Below, piece after piece: positions 51,137 through 59,589 of a stretch of 64,000 nt of DNA; the first letter of the stretch is position 1, and each line of letters begins with the position of its first letter. This stretch comes from Micromonospora wenchangensis. Its GTDB lineage: Bacteria; Actinomycetota; Actinomycetes; Mycobacteriales; Micromonosporaceae. The notes beneath the pieces are model-generated. The model was not told where the DNA came from and made no database searches. It saw nothing but the letters and a program-made list of their open reading frames with translations. The stretch spans positions 1 through 64,000 of the forward strand of contig NZ_MZMV01000006.1 of NCBI RefSeq assembly GCF_002210435.1. Direction: 5' to 3'. A program made the translations under genes and the position numbers.

Positions 51137-51945
51137 CCACCGACCACGCCCTGACGACCGAGAAGCTGACCGTCGGCTACGGCGACCGCGTCGTCATCGA
51201 ATCGCTCGACCTGCTCGTGCCGCCCGGCCGGATCACCGCGATCGTCGGCGCCAACGCGTGCGGGAAGTCGACGCTGCTGCGGTCGATGTCGCGGCTGCTC
51301 GCCCCGCGCACCGGCCACGTCATGCTCGACGGCCGCCAGGTGCACCGGATGCCGGCCAAGGAACTCGCCCGCACCCTCGGCCTGCTGCCCCAGTCGCCGA
51401 TCGCGCCGGAGGGCATCACCGTGGCCGACCTGGTGGGCCGGGGCCGCAACCCGCACCAGCGGCTGCTGTCCCGCTGGAGCAGGGACGACGACCGCGCGGT
51501 CGCCGCCGCCCTCGACGCCACCCACACCGCCGACCTGGCCGACCGGTCGGTCGACGAACTCTCCGGCGGCCAGCGCCAACGGGTGTGGATCGCGATGGCG
51601 CTGGCCCAGCAGACCGAGCTGCTGCTGCTCGACGAGCCCACCACCTTCCTCGACGTCAGCCACCAGGTCGAGGTGCTCGACCTGCTCACCGACCTGAACG
51701 CCACGCGCGGCACCACCATCGTGATGGTGCTGCACGACCTGAACATGGCGGCCCGCTACGCGGGCCACCTCATCGCGCTCGCCGACGGCGGCCTGTACGC
51801 GGCCGGACCGCCGGCCGAGGTGCTGACCGAGGAGTGCGTACGGGCCGTCTTCGGCCTGGACAGCCGGGTCATCGTCGACCCGGTCTCCGGCCGGCCGCTG
51901 ATGCTGCCGATCGGCCGTCACCACGTCTCGGTCGCGCGCGCCTAG
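51133..51945 (+). CDS. Siderophore ABC transporter ATPase (FecE/FepC type)
   Basis: A 270-residue ATPase: Walker A AIVGANACGKSTLLRSM, LGLLPQSPIAPEGITVADLVGRGRNPHQ (family Q-loop), signature ELSGGQRQRVWIAMALAQQ, Walker B LLLLDEPTTFLDVSHQ and switch His VLHDLNMAARY. Completes the importer operon by GTGA overlap. It ends convergently, 4 bases from the next minus-strand gene, with no visible terminator. Confidence 0.93.
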   Translation: MTTDHALTTEKLTVGYGDRVVIESLDLLVPPGRITAIVGANACGKSTLLRSMSRLLAPRTGHVMLDGRQVHRMPAKELARTLGLLPQSPIAPEGITVADLVGRGRNPHQRLLSRWSRDDDRAVAAALDATHTADLADRSVDELSGGQRQRVWIAMALAQQTELLLLDEPTTFLDVSHQVEVLDLLTDLNATRGTTIVMVLHDLNMAARYAGHLIALADGGLYAAGPPAEVLTEECVRAVFGLDSRVIVDPVSGRPLMLPIGRHHVSVARA

Positions 51946-51948
51946 CCT

Positions 51949-52773
51949 TCACCGACCTGGCGGTGGACCATCCGGACGCGCGGTCGGGCGGCTCGCCCGC
52001 ACGCTCCACCGCCCGTCGGTGCGGGTGAGGCGGATGGGATGGTCGAAGCACTTGCTGACCTGGTCGCTGGTGAGGACCTCGTCGGCGGGGCCCGCCGCCA
52101 GCGGGCGTCCGTCGCGCAGCAGCATGACGTGGGTCGTCCCCGGAGGAAGTTCCTCCAGATGGTGGGTGACCAGGACGGACGCGAGCTGCGGGTAGGTGTC
52201 CTGCAGCGCGTCGAGCCGCTCGATGAGCTGTTCCCGGCCGGCGACGTCGAGGCCGGTCGCGGGCTCGTCGAGCAGCAGCAGGCGGGGCCTGGGCATCAAC
52301 GCGCGGGCGATGAGCGTGCGGCCCCGTTCCCCCTGCGACAGGGTGGGCCACCGCGCCCCGTGCCGCTCACCGAGGCCGAGCAGGCCGATCAGCCGGTCGG
52401 CCTCGACGACCTGCTCCGGCGTCGGCTGCCATCGGGGGACGCGGTCGTTGGTGTTGGTCAACCCGGTCAGCACGACGTCGCGCACGGTGAGCGGCGAACC
52501 CGGGTCGTGCCGTGGATTGACGTGGCCGACGTAGGAACGCAGCTCCCGCAGGTCGACCCGGCCGAGCCGGTGACCCAGCACCTCGACGGTGCCCCGGGTG
52601 GGATGGGCGACCGCCCCGAGGAGGCTGAGCAGGGTGCTCTTGCCCGCCCCGTTCGCACCGAGCAGCGCCCAGTGCTCGCCGGCTCGCACCGTCAGCGAGA
52701 CCTCGGACAGGATCGGCCTGCCGTCGCGGACGACGGCCGCGTCCGTCACGCACAGCACCGGCGGCGCGGTCAC
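51949..52773 (-). CDS. ABC transporter ATP-binding protein (ModF/YlmA-like)
   Basis: A 274-residue single ATPase: Walker A ALLGANGAGKSTLLSLLGAV, VEVLGHRLGRVDLRELRSYVGHVNP (Q-loop replaced by H-V-N), signature LSQGERGRTLIARALM and Walker B LLLLDEPATGLDVAGREQL, with LVTHHLEE. No permease gene is adjacent, so it may work with a distant partner or in a non-transport role. GTG 52773 (MTAPPVLCV) is the likely start, though its Shine-Dalgarno is weak. Confidence 0.85.
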   Translation of the reverse strand: MTAPPVLCVTDAAVVRDGRPILSEVSLTVRAGEHWALLGANGAGKSTLLSLLGAVAHPTRGTVEVLGHRLGRVDLRELRSYVGHVNPRHDPGSPLTVRDVVLTGLTNTNDRVPRWQPTPEQVVEADRLIGLLGLGERHGARWPTLSQGERGRTLIARALMPRPRLLLLDEPATGLDVAGREQLIERLDALQDTYPQLASVLVTHHLEELPPGTTHVMLLRDGRPLAAGPADEVLTSDQVSKCFDHPIRLTRTDGRWSVRASRPTARPDGPPPGR

Positions 52774-52895
52774 GGGGAAACCGTGGGGCAGCGGTCGGGC
52801 AGCATGCGGAAACCGTAACAACAGCTCCGAGGTCAGCCCGGTCGGATCTCCCGGGGTGGGACGGGCCCCGCCCGGGCAACCGGCTTTGCGACAGG

Positions 52896-52915
52896 TACCT
52901 TGTTGTGGCAAGGTA
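52896..52915. promoter_or_regulatory. PadR-type operator: perfect TACCTTG-N6-CAAGGTA palindrome
   Basis: Two exact 7-base inverted repeats separated by TTGTGG end 5 bases before the PadR start codon at 52921. Binding there would block translation initiation signals and transcription of the padR-pspC operon, implying autoregulation. Confidence 0.7.
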
Positions 52916-52920
52916 GTGGC

Positions 52921-53244
52921 ATGCAGGCCGACCCGATGCTCGTCGCGTTGCGGCGCGGCCTGCTCGAACCGCTCGTGCTCGCCGCCGTCGAGTCCCGGCA
53001 GCGCTACGCGGCGGAGATCCTCGCCGCGTTGCGGGAGGTGAACTTCCCCGCTCAGGAGGGCACGCTGTATCCGCTGCTGAGCAAGCTCCGGCGGGACGGG
53101 CTGGTACACCACGAGTGGCGGGAGTCGCCGTCCGGGCCGCCCCGCAAGTACGTCCTGCTCACCGACGCCGGCAGGCAGCGGCTCGCCGCGTTCCGGGAGC
53201 ACTGGAACGACCTGACCCGCATGATCGATTCGGTTGGACGATGA
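52921..53244 (+). CDS. PadR-family transcriptional regulator
   Basis: A 107-residue winged-helix regulator: LEPLVLAAVESRQRYAAEILAAL, the recognition helix/wing block FPAQEGTLYPLLSKLRRDGLVHHEWRES and PPRKYVLLTDAGRQRLAAF. PadR proteins repress genes in response to membrane or drug stress. It is followed with ATGA overlap by a PspC-type membrane-stress gene, and its own operator overlaps its start region. Confidence 0.92.
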   Translation: MQADPMLVALRRGLLEPLVLAAVESRQRYAAEILAALREVNFPAQEGTLYPLLSKLRRDGLVHHEWRESPSGPPRKYVLLTDAGRQRLAAFREHWNDLTRMIDSVGR

Positions 53245-53762
53245 CCATGGACGATCCCACCGCCATCCGCCTCACCGGGCACACCGCGGCCTGTCCCGCC
53301 ACCCGCGAGGCGTACGACGCCCTGCGCGGGTATCTCGACGACGCCCGACGTGCGCTGCGCGGCGACCCGGACGCCGACGAGATCGTGCGTGACCTGGAGG
53401 CCGCCGTCGGCGACCGGCTGGATCCGGGCGGCGACCCGGTGACCGGTGCCCGGATGACCGCGATCCTGGCCGAACTCGGGCCGGTGCGGCCGGCGCACCC
53501 CGCGCCGGCCGAGGTCGGGGGAGCGGTACGCGGCCGGTTCTGGTGCCGGATCAGCGAGGGCGGGTGGTTCGGCGGCGTCTGTCTCGGCCTCGCGGCGTAC
53601 GGCGGATTCCGCGTCGACTGGGTGCGCACCGTCGTGCTGCTGCTGACCCTGGTCACCGGTGGGCTGCTCGCCGTGGCGTACCTCGTCGGGCTGCTCGTGC
53701 TTCCCGTCGTCCCGACGGTGGCCGACTACGAACGCCGACGGGACGCGCCCCGACCCGGCTGA
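53241..53762 (+). CDS. PspC-domain membrane stress protein
   Basis: A 173-residue protein. Residues 1-95 are soluble and helical (EAYDALRGYLDDARRALRG, EIVRDLEAAVGDRL) and the C-terminal part is a PspC domain with two helices: GGWFGGVCLGLAAYGGFRVDWVRTVVLLLTLV then AVAYLVGLLVLPVVP. PspC proteins sense or respond to envelope stress. It overlaps padR (ATGA), so PadR probably regulates it. Confidence 0.88.
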   Translation: MTMDDPTAIRLTGHTAACPATREAYDALRGYLDDARRALRGDPDADEIVRDLEAAVGDRLDPGGDPVTGARMTAILAELGPVRPAHPAPAEVGGAVRGRFWCRISEGGWFGGVCLGLAAYGGFRVDWVRTVVLLLTLVTGGLLAVAYLVGLLVLPVVPTVADYERRRDAPRPG

Positions 53763-53812
53763 GCCGGGGGCGGCGGGGCCCGCGGGCGGTCGGGGCCCGG
53801 CCGGAAACGGAC

Positions 53813-53842
53813 CCGGCCCAGGGCGGGGCAGCCCTGGGCCGG
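53813..53842. terminator. Perfect 12-bp stem hairpin between convergent genes
   Basis: CCGGCCCAGGGC pairs with GCCCTGGGCCGG around a 6-base loop, between the pspC gene (plus) and the LPMO gene (minus). Confidence 0.7.
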
Positions 53843-53861
53843 ATGAGTGGCGCGTCGTCGA

Positions 53862-54545
53862 TCAGGCGATCTTGATGTCGCTGCACCACATGTAGGTCTG
53901 GTCCGCGTGCGACGCCTTCCAGATGAAGAACAGGACGTGGCTTCCGGTACGCGACGACGGGATCGAGACGTTGAACGAGATGTTCTGCGCCGGCGCGTAC
54001 CGCCCGGTCGTGGTGATCAGGTCGAGGTTGCCCCACCCGACCGTCTGGGTGGCCGGGTTGAACCCCTGCTTGGTGACGTAGACCCGGAAGAAGTCCGCAC
54101 CGTGGCTGGCCTGGTCGTACATCTGGACCGTGAGGTTGCGGCTGACGGTGGTCGCCTTCCACGCCCCGGCCTTGTTCAGCGAGTTGTTCCGGGACAGGGC
54201 GTTGCTGCACAGCTGCCCGTCCGGGGTGCTGGGCTGGTACTGGCCGGCCAGGCCGTCGCGCAACGCGCTCATCCAGTTCCACATGGTGTCCGGGTTGGCC
54301 TGCCACGCCTGCCAGCACATCGGGTCCTGCTGCTGCATGGCCGGGTTGGTGTGCTGGCTGCCCCAGGTCTGCCAACACTGGTACGCCCGGGTCGCCGGGT
54401 TGATGATCGTCCCGTGCGCCTGGGCGGGGCTGGTCATGGGCAGCGTACCGACCACCATGGCGAACATCAGGACGAGCGCCTGGAGGGACCGGCGGGCGGT
54501 GGACCGGGGACGTCCGCCGGATTGGTCGGACTGGTGTGAACGCAC
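53862..54545 (-). CDS. AA10 lytic polysaccharide monooxygenase
   Basis: A 227-residue secreted copper enzyme. The signal peptide ends AQA at residue 43, exposing His44 (AQA-HGTIINPATRAYQCW) as the N-terminal copper ligand of the histidine brace; the second ligand is His148 in YDQASHGADFFRVYV. Aromatic and cysteine positions (CWQTWGSQHTNPA, MCWQAWQANPDTMW) are typical of chitin/cellulose-active AA10 enzymes without a binding module. The gene has a putative shared operator at 54624-54641 similar to the CBM2 gene, so both may respond to the same polysaccharide. Confidence 0.93.
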   Translation of the reverse strand: MRSHQSDQSGGRPRSTARRSLQALVLMFAMVVGTLPMTSPAQAHGTIINPATRAYQCWQTWGSQHTNPAMQQQDPMCWQAWQANPDTMWNWMSALRDGLAGQYQPSTPDGQLCSNALSRNNSLNKAGAWKATTVSRNLTVQMYDQASHGADFFRVYVTKQGFNPATQTVGWGNLDLITTTGRYAPAQNISFNVSIPSSRTGSHVLFFIWKASHADQTYMWCSDIKIA

Positions 54546-54623
54546 TGTTCATCCTCCATTCGTCGGTACGTGACATCGGGAGGCGAATGCTCCCGAATCC
54601 ACTGTGGCACCCATACGGCAAAA

Positions 54624-54641
54624 TATCAATGTTGATCGATT
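54624..54641. promoter_or_regulatory. Imperfect operator AATCGA-N6-TTGATA (minus orientation)
   Basis: Read on the minus strand the sequence is AATCGA, six bases, TTGATA, with the same spacing as the perfect repeat at 40631-40648. It lies 79 bases upstream of the LPMO start in an AT-rich patch; the other lies 98 bases before its gene. Confidence 0.4.
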
Positions 54642-54783
54642 TTTAGTCGGATTGGATCGAGGTGTCGGATGTGGTCGAGCTGTCCGGGATCACCTGATCG
54701 GCGACGGGCGTGACGGGCCGGGGACACGGCACCACCGGGTGCCGGTCCGACGGTCGGGACCGACCGCTACGCCGCCCGGCGCG

Positions 54784-55359
54784 TCACAGCTTGGCGGCGG
54801 CGTCGTAGCGGCGACGCAGGTCGGCCATCTCCGTCGCGCCGAGCGCCTCCTGCTGCGCCATCGTCGCGTACGCGGGCGGGAACATCTCCCGCAACCGGTC
54901 GACGAACCGGACCTCCGCCGTCGCCTCGACGACCGTGATGCCCGGGGGGTCGGTGGACATGTCCATGATCAGCGGGCCGGCCAGCTTGACCGCCACGTCC
55001 CAGGGGCGCTTCTGCTCGGCGATCCCGCACAGGTGGAAGCCGTAGACCGTCCGGACGTCGGCGAACGTGGCGGCCCCGGCCGGTTCGTAGCCGTAGACGC
55101 GGACCCCGCAGATCACCGGCGGCTTCTCCGCGCCGGCACCCTGCTGGGCGTCGTGCCCGGCGTGCTGGTGCTGGGCCGGGTCCGCCCGTTCCAGCGTGGT
55201 ACGCATCCGGGCCGTGATCTGCGCCGGCAGATCCGCCGGCTCCGCCCCCGTGCTGCCCCGGTTGGCCAGCACGACCGTGCCGACCGACACCACCAGCAGG
55301 ATCACCGCCACCCACACCAGGCGGTGCCGGTACCACGCCGAACTCTCTGCGGAACTCAT
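54784..55359 (-). CDS. Single-pass membrane protein, unknown function
   Basis: A 191-residue protein with one hydrophobic helix at about 14-32 (LVWVAVILLVVSVGTVVLA) and an extracytoplasmic domain of about 155 residues. Its linker has a His/Asp-rich patch (HQHAGHDAQQG) and the domain has two cysteines (VICGVRVYGYEPAG and YGFHLCGIAEQ) that could pair. No family is recognised. Confidence 0.75.
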   Translation of the reverse strand: MSSAESSAWYRHRLVWVAVILLVVSVGTVVLANRGSTGAEPADLPAQITARMRTTLERADPAQHQHAGHDAQQGAGAEKPPVICGVRVYGYEPAGAATFADVRTVYGFHLCGIAEQKRPWDVAVKLAGPLIMDMSTDPPGITVVEATAEVRFVDRLREMFPPAYATMAQQEALGATEMADLRRRYDAAAKL

Positions 55360-55751
55360 CGCTTCTCACCTCGTCGCCGGTTCTTCTGCTGGCGGACCGA
55401 CCGTGGCCCGGGGCGTCGAACGCACCGGTCGTCGGGGATGCGTGCCAGGGGTGCGCAGGGCAGGCGCGGACACCTGCCCGGCGGGGATGCCCGTCGTCAG
55501 GACGATGGCCCGGCGCGGTGACGTGCGGGCGTCCGCCAGGGTGGCGCGCTGCCCGTACCGCGGTGCTCCCGTGCTGGCCGTGCTCAGCACGGTTGCCCCC
55601 GTGCTGCGGCGATATGGGCCATTCCAACACGTCTGGAGCCGCTCTGGCAACATTGACGGGCGTCAGTGGGGATTCGGTCCGATCGTCTCCGCAGGTGAGG
55701 ACGCCGGAATCGATTCCCCACGCCCCGGCCTCCGGTGGTCGGCCGAGCCCG
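55360..55751. other. 392-base region between minus-strand genes; one doubtful small frame
   Basis: It contains a 95-codon minus-strand frame (55366-55653) ending 7 bases before the next gene, with MLPERLQTCWNG at its start. Third-position GC bias is weaker than in neighbouring genes and the product is low in hydrophobic residues, so it is not called as a gene. Nothing else is evident; the start half may hold the promoter of the 54784-55359 gene. Confidence 0.4.
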
Positions 55752-56192
55752 TCACCCGGCGTCGGCGTCGCCCGGACGGCGGTCGCCGCCCGCGTGGCCG
55801 ACGCCGGTCAGCCGGCACAGGGCGGCGAAACCGTCCGGGGTGCCCGGCCAGTGCCGACGCACCGCCCCGACACCCGCCCTGCGGACCACCGACCGCAGCA
55901 CCGCGACGACGAGGATCGCGTCGTCGGCGTACCCGAGCACCGGGACGAAGTCCGGAATCAGGTCGACCGGGACCACCAGGTACGCCAGCAGCAGGCCCAG
56001 GCGCACCCGGACGCCGCGGGGCAGGGTCCTGTCCCCGGCCAGCCGCCGCAGCAGCCGCACCAGGTCGGGCAGGATACGCAGCGCCTCGGTCAGCAACGGG
56101 CCCTTCGGTCGTACGATCAGCAGACCGACAAGCAACGCCACCCACGAGACCGCCACCGCGACCGCGCCACCGACCAGGATGTCCGCGACCAT
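55752..56192 (-). CDS. DUF1232 (YkvA-type) membrane protein
   Basis: A 146-residue protein with an N-terminal hydrophobic helix (ILVGGAVAVAVSWVALLVGLLIV), then the DUF1232 core: RVRLGLLLAYLVVPVDLIPDFVPVLGYADDAILVVAVLRSVVRR, which is the family signature. The molecular role is unknown. The start at 56192 has GGGGG upstream, preferred over an ATG 15 codons earlier. Divergent from the kinase gene. Confidence 0.85.
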   Translation of the reverse strand: MVADILVGGAVAVAVSWVALLVGLLIVRPKGPLLTEALRILPDLVRLLRRLAGDRTLPRGVRVRLGLLLAYLVVPVDLIPDFVPVLGYADDAILVVAVLRSVVRRAGVGAVRRHWPGTPDGFAALCRLTGVGHAGGDRRPGDADAG

Positions 56193-56314
56193 CCGCGCCG
56201 CCCCCTTCCGCCGCACCCGTGCGCGCGGCCCGGGCATCGTCGCAGAGTCCCGCCGCGCCCGCCGGTCGACGCGACACCGGTGGCCGGACCGACCGACACC
56301 CGGGAAGGGCCACC

Positions 56315-56884
56315 GTGACGGACGAGGCGGTCCCGACCGGCAGCGACCGGACGATCCTGATCGTTGTCCGGGGGAACTCGGGGGCGGGCAAGAGCACCAT
56401 CGCCCGGCAGTTGCGGCTGCGGCACGGTCGCGGCTGTGCCCTGGTCGAGCAGGACTACCTGCGTCGGGTAGTGCTACGGGAACGGGACAGGCCGGGCGGG
56501 CTCGCGCCCACCCTGATCGGGCAGACGGTCCGGCTGGCCCTCGACCACGGCTACCACGTGATCCTCGAAGGCATCCTGTACACCGCCCGGTACCGGCGGA
56601 TGCTCACCGCGCTGCGCGACGGCCACCAGGGCAGGACGGTGTTCGTCTATCTCGACGTGTCGCTGCCCGAGACCCTGCGACGACACGAGACGCGTCCGCA
56701 GGCCACCGAGTTCACCGCCGACGACATGCGGGGCTGGTACGCCCCGCGTGACCTGCTCGGGTACGACGACGAGGTCGTCCTGCCCGAGACGACCCCGCTT
56801 CAGGAGGCGGTCCGGCGGATCGCCGCCACCGCCGGGCTGCCCCTGACCGGGGGCGACGCCGACGTCCTCCCCGGACGACCCTGA
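56315..56884 (+). CDS. P-loop kinase (AAA_33-like)
   Basis: A 189-residue kinase: Walker A IVVRGNSGAGKSTIARQL, ALVEQDYLRRVVLRE, GYHVILEGILYTARYRRML and the lid VSLPETLRRHETRPQ. It resembles small kinases phosphorylating nucleotides or antibiotics. GTG 56315 follows GGGAAGGG. The next gene starts 50 bases downstream. Confidence 0.85.
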   Translation: MTDEAVPTGSDRTILIVVRGNSGAGKSTIARQLRLRHGRGCALVEQDYLRRVVLRERDRPGGLAPTLIGQTVRLALDHGYHVILEGILYTARYRRMLTALRDGHQGRTVFVYLDVSLPETLRRHETRPQATEFTADDMRGWYAPRDLLGYDDEVVLPETTPLQEAVRRIAATAGLPLTGGDADVLPGRP

Positions 56885-56933
56885 CCACCCACCGCTCCCA
56901 CGCCACGACGACGGCCGCTCGTAGGCTGGCCGG

Positions 56934-57515
56934 GTGCGGGAGGACGAGCTGCGGAACCTGGTCCGGGGCAGCGGGTGGTTGATGCGGGCGCTGCGGGTGG
57001 TCCGGGACACCGGCCTGCCCGACGCGTGGATCGGGGCGGGGGTCGTGCGGGACCTCGTCTGGGGCCAACGCTACGGCGACGGCTTCGACCCGTCGTCGGT
57101 GCGGGACGTCGACGTGGTCTTCCTCGACCCGACGGACCTGACCCGCGCCAACGACGACCGGGCCACCGCACGACTGGCGACGGCCTGGCCGCAGCCGCCG
57201 TGGGAGGCGAAAAACCAGGCCGCGGTGCACACCTGGTACCCGGCGACGTTCGGCGGCGACCCGGTGGCCCCGCTGCGGACGGTCGCCGAGGCGGTCGCCA
57301 CCTGGCCCGAGTACGCCACCGCCGTCGCGGTACGCCTGCACGCCGACGACCGGATCGCGGTCTGCGCGCCGTACGGCCTGGACGACCTGCTCGACGGGGT
57401 GTGGCGGCACAACCCGGCCCGCGCCGGCCGCGAGGTGTCCCGGCGTCGGCTCGCCCGTCACCGCCCGGCGGCACGCTGGCCCGGCGTACGGGTGGTCGAC
57501 CCCGACCGCCGGTGA
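56934..57515 (+). CDS. Nucleotidyltransferase family protein
   Basis: A 193-residue protein of the COG3575 nucleotidyltransferase-like group: LVRGSGWLMRALRVVRDTGLPDAWIGAGVVRDLVWGQ followed by VRDVDVVFLDPTDL (the D-x-D catalytic pair) and WEAKNQAAVHTWY. Substrate unknown. The GTG start at 56934 is usual for the family. Confidence 0.85.
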   Translation: MREDELRNLVRGSGWLMRALRVVRDTGLPDAWIGAGVVRDLVWGQRYGDGFDPSSVRDVDVVFLDPTDLTRANDDRATARLATAWPQPPWEAKNQAAVHTWYPATFGGDPVAPLRTVAEAVATWPEYATAVAVRLHADDRIAVCAPYGLDDLLDGVWRHNPARAGREVSRRRLARHRPAARWPGVRVVDPDRR

Positions 57516-57613
57516 GCGGGTCGCGGAGGGTGCCTGTCCCCTCCCCGCCGTCGTGATCAGCACCCGGCGGTGAGCCGAACCGACCCGGGGAAACGTCGGG
57601 GTGCCTGGGTACG

Positions 57614-58858
57614 ATGCCCGGCGTGCCTCTCCCCACAGACCTGCGTGACCTGCTGAAAGACCCGTCGTTCTGGTCGGCCTACGACCGCTGCGACGACGAC
57701 GGTGATGACGACGACGAGCGCTGGGAGGACCATCCCGGGTGGACGCTGACGGCCGACGTCGGCGGCGGCCACACGCTCGTCCTGGAAATCGACATCGATC
57801 TCGGCATGGTCAACCTCGGTATGTGCCCGCCCGGCGTGACCGAGCCGCTGCAACTCGGCTGGGACGACGACGCGCACCCCTTCCCGCACGCCCTGCGCTG
57901 GGACGAACTGGACCTGATCGCCCGGGCCGTCGCGTTGCGGGACCCGGACCTGCCGCATCCCGGCCCGCTGCTGGCGCTGGCCGGCCGGTTCGTGCTGCTC
58001 GGTGAGCACGACGACCTCGATGCGGTCACCCCGCTGCTGGCCGCCGCCTTCGGCACCGGCCCCGCCGACGCCGCCCACTGGCCGACGGTCCGCTCCTGGC
58101 TGTACCGGTGCGACGGGCGCGGCAGGGGCGTCACCTGGCAGCGCGACGACGCCGGGAACTGGACCGTCGACCAGGACGAGGACCAGGGCGGCGACTTCAC
58201 GCTCTACAGCCTCCGCGCCCCGGAGTCGGAGTTCCCGTTCGACGCCTGGCGGGCGCTGCTCGCCGCCGCCGGGCGTACCGTCGCCGACGCCGTGCCCGCG
58301 GCGGCGCGTGACACCCTCGGTGACCTGCCGGCCCGTGCCGTCGCCGACCGCGACCTGAGCCTGGCCGCGCAGACCGGCCGGACGCTCGCCGCCGCCGGCG
58401 TCGGGCATCCGGTGGTCCTGCGCGGGCTCGTCGAGCCCACGGACCCCGCCGAGGTCTGCTGGATCCTCGAAACGGTCACCGGCGCGGCGCGGGGTTCCCT
58501 CGTCGCCAGGTGGTTCGGCCCGAGCGCGCTGCGCGGGGCCCGCCGCCACCGGCTGAGCCTGCACCTGGCGGTCGGCGGCCGGCCGGATCCGCGCGGGTAC
58601 GCCACGACGGTGACCCGCGACCTCGACCGGGCGCTGCGCGACCGGGACCTGGGCCACGCCCGGCAGAGCGGCAGCAGCATGCGCAGGGACGCCTCCGGTG
58701 GCTACGTCACCCACGCCGTCAGCGTGGACATCGCGGTCCTCGACGATCTCGCCGCCGGCACCGACCTCGTCCGGCACACGCTGCTGCGGCACGATCCGGC
58801 GCCGGAGACCGTGCTGCGCCATCACGGGGGCACGGTCGCCGTGGTGGCGCTGCGGTGA
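57614..58858 (+). CDS. Hypothetical protein, acidic, 414 residues
   Basis: A soluble, acidic protein without recognised domains. The N-terminus carries an Asp-rich run (DRCDDDGDDDDERWEDHP) and a beta-rich segment (GGGHTLVLEIDIDLGMVNLGM). The middle and C-terminus alternate helices and strands (VLLGEHDDLDAVTPLLAAAF, HRLSLHLAVGGRPD, VDIAVLDDLAAGTDL). Codon use and length indicate a real gene. GTG 57623 is an alternative start. Confidence 0.7.
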   Translation: MPGVPLPTDLRDLLKDPSFWSAYDRCDDDGDDDDERWEDHPGWTLTADVGGGHTLVLEIDIDLGMVNLGMCPPGVTEPLQLGWDDDAHPFPHALRWDELDLIARAVALRDPDLPHPGPLLALAGRFVLLGEHDDLDAVTPLLAAAFGTGPADAAHWPTVRSWLYRCDGRGRGVTWQRDDAGNWTVDQDEDQGGDFTLYSLRAPESEFPFDAWRALLAAAGRTVADAVPAAARDTLGDLPARAVADRDLSLAAQTGRTLAAAGVGHPVVLRGLVEPTDPAEVCWILETVTGAARGSLVARWFGPSALRGARRHRLSLHLAVGGRPDPRGYATTVTRDLDRALRDRDLGHARQSGSSMRRDASGGYVTHAVSVDIAVLDDLAAGTDLVRHTLLRHDPAPETVLRHHGGTVAVVALR

Positions 58859-58944
58859 CCACCGCGGATCGGTGAACGGCCGGCCCGCCGCCCCGCCGGG
58901 GCGGCACTATGCTGCGACCAGGCTCCGACGAGCAGGGAGATGAC

Positions 58945-59589
58945 GTGTCGCGTCGTACCGGTAGGCCCTCGTATCTGCTCTCCGCGTCGCCACCACCCCG
59001 CCGCCGGCTGTCCCGGCTCGCCGTCGTGGTCGCGATCGGACTCGTCGTCGCCCTCGTCGGCGGCGGCATCGGCTACGCCCTCGGCCGACCGGACGCCACC
59101 GAGTCGACCATCGCCGACCTGCGTCGGGCCGAGGCGAAGCGGGACGCCCAGCAGATCACCGAGCTGACGGCCACCGCCCGACGCCTCCGCGGCGAGATCG
59201 CCCCCGTGCTCGACGCCCTGCGGGCCGAGCCGACCGCCGACCCGCAACAGGCGCGCCAGTGGCAGCAGACCCTGCTGCGGGCGGCGGAGCCGTTCGCCAA
59301 CCCGCCGTCGGGCAGCACGGCGACCAACGTGGCGCGCGGTGGCCTGCGCGCCGCGGTGGAGCAGACGTCCCTGGCCGTCGAGTCGTACCTCCTCGCGGTC
59401 ACCGGGCCACCCGCGCAGCGGGCGGCGCTGACGGCACTGGCGAAACGGCAGGCGGAGCAGGCCGCCGCCGCCTGGTCCGTCGCCGCCACCCAACTCGACC
59501 AGGTCAACGTCGACGCCGGCCACGGCCATCAGCACGTCTATCTGGAGGGCGACCAGCACGACGGCGCCGAGGAGGGCACCGGCGGGTGA
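58945..59589 (+). CDS. Membrane-anchored helical protein
   Basis: A 214-residue protein: a basic cytoplasmic start (SRRTGRPSYLLSASPPPRRR), one helix at about 25-47 (LAVVVAIGLVVALVGGGIGYALG), then a long helical domain of about 140 residues outside (STIADLRRAEAKRDAQQITEL, QARQWQQTLLRAA) likely coiled. The C-terminus is His-rich and acidic (GHGHQHVYLEGDQHD) and may bind metal. GTG 58945 follows AGGGAGA. GTGA overlap with the next gene. Confidence 0.75.
   Translation: MSRRTGRPSYLLSASPPPRRRLSRLAVVVAIGLVVALVGGGIGYALGRPDATESTIADLRRAEAKRDAQQITELTATARRLRGEIAPVLDALRAEPTADPQQARQWQQTLLRAAEPFANPPSGSTATNVARGGLRAAVEQTSLAVESYLLAVTGPPAQRAALTALAKRQAEQAAAAWSVAATQLDQVNVDAGHGHQHVYLEGDQHDGAEEGTGG

Noticed and set aside
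55366..55653. 95-codon minus-strand gene
   Set aside because: Third-position bias is weaker than in neighbours, composition is rich in Arg, Thr and Pro with few hydrophobic residues, and no Shine-Dalgarno is clear.
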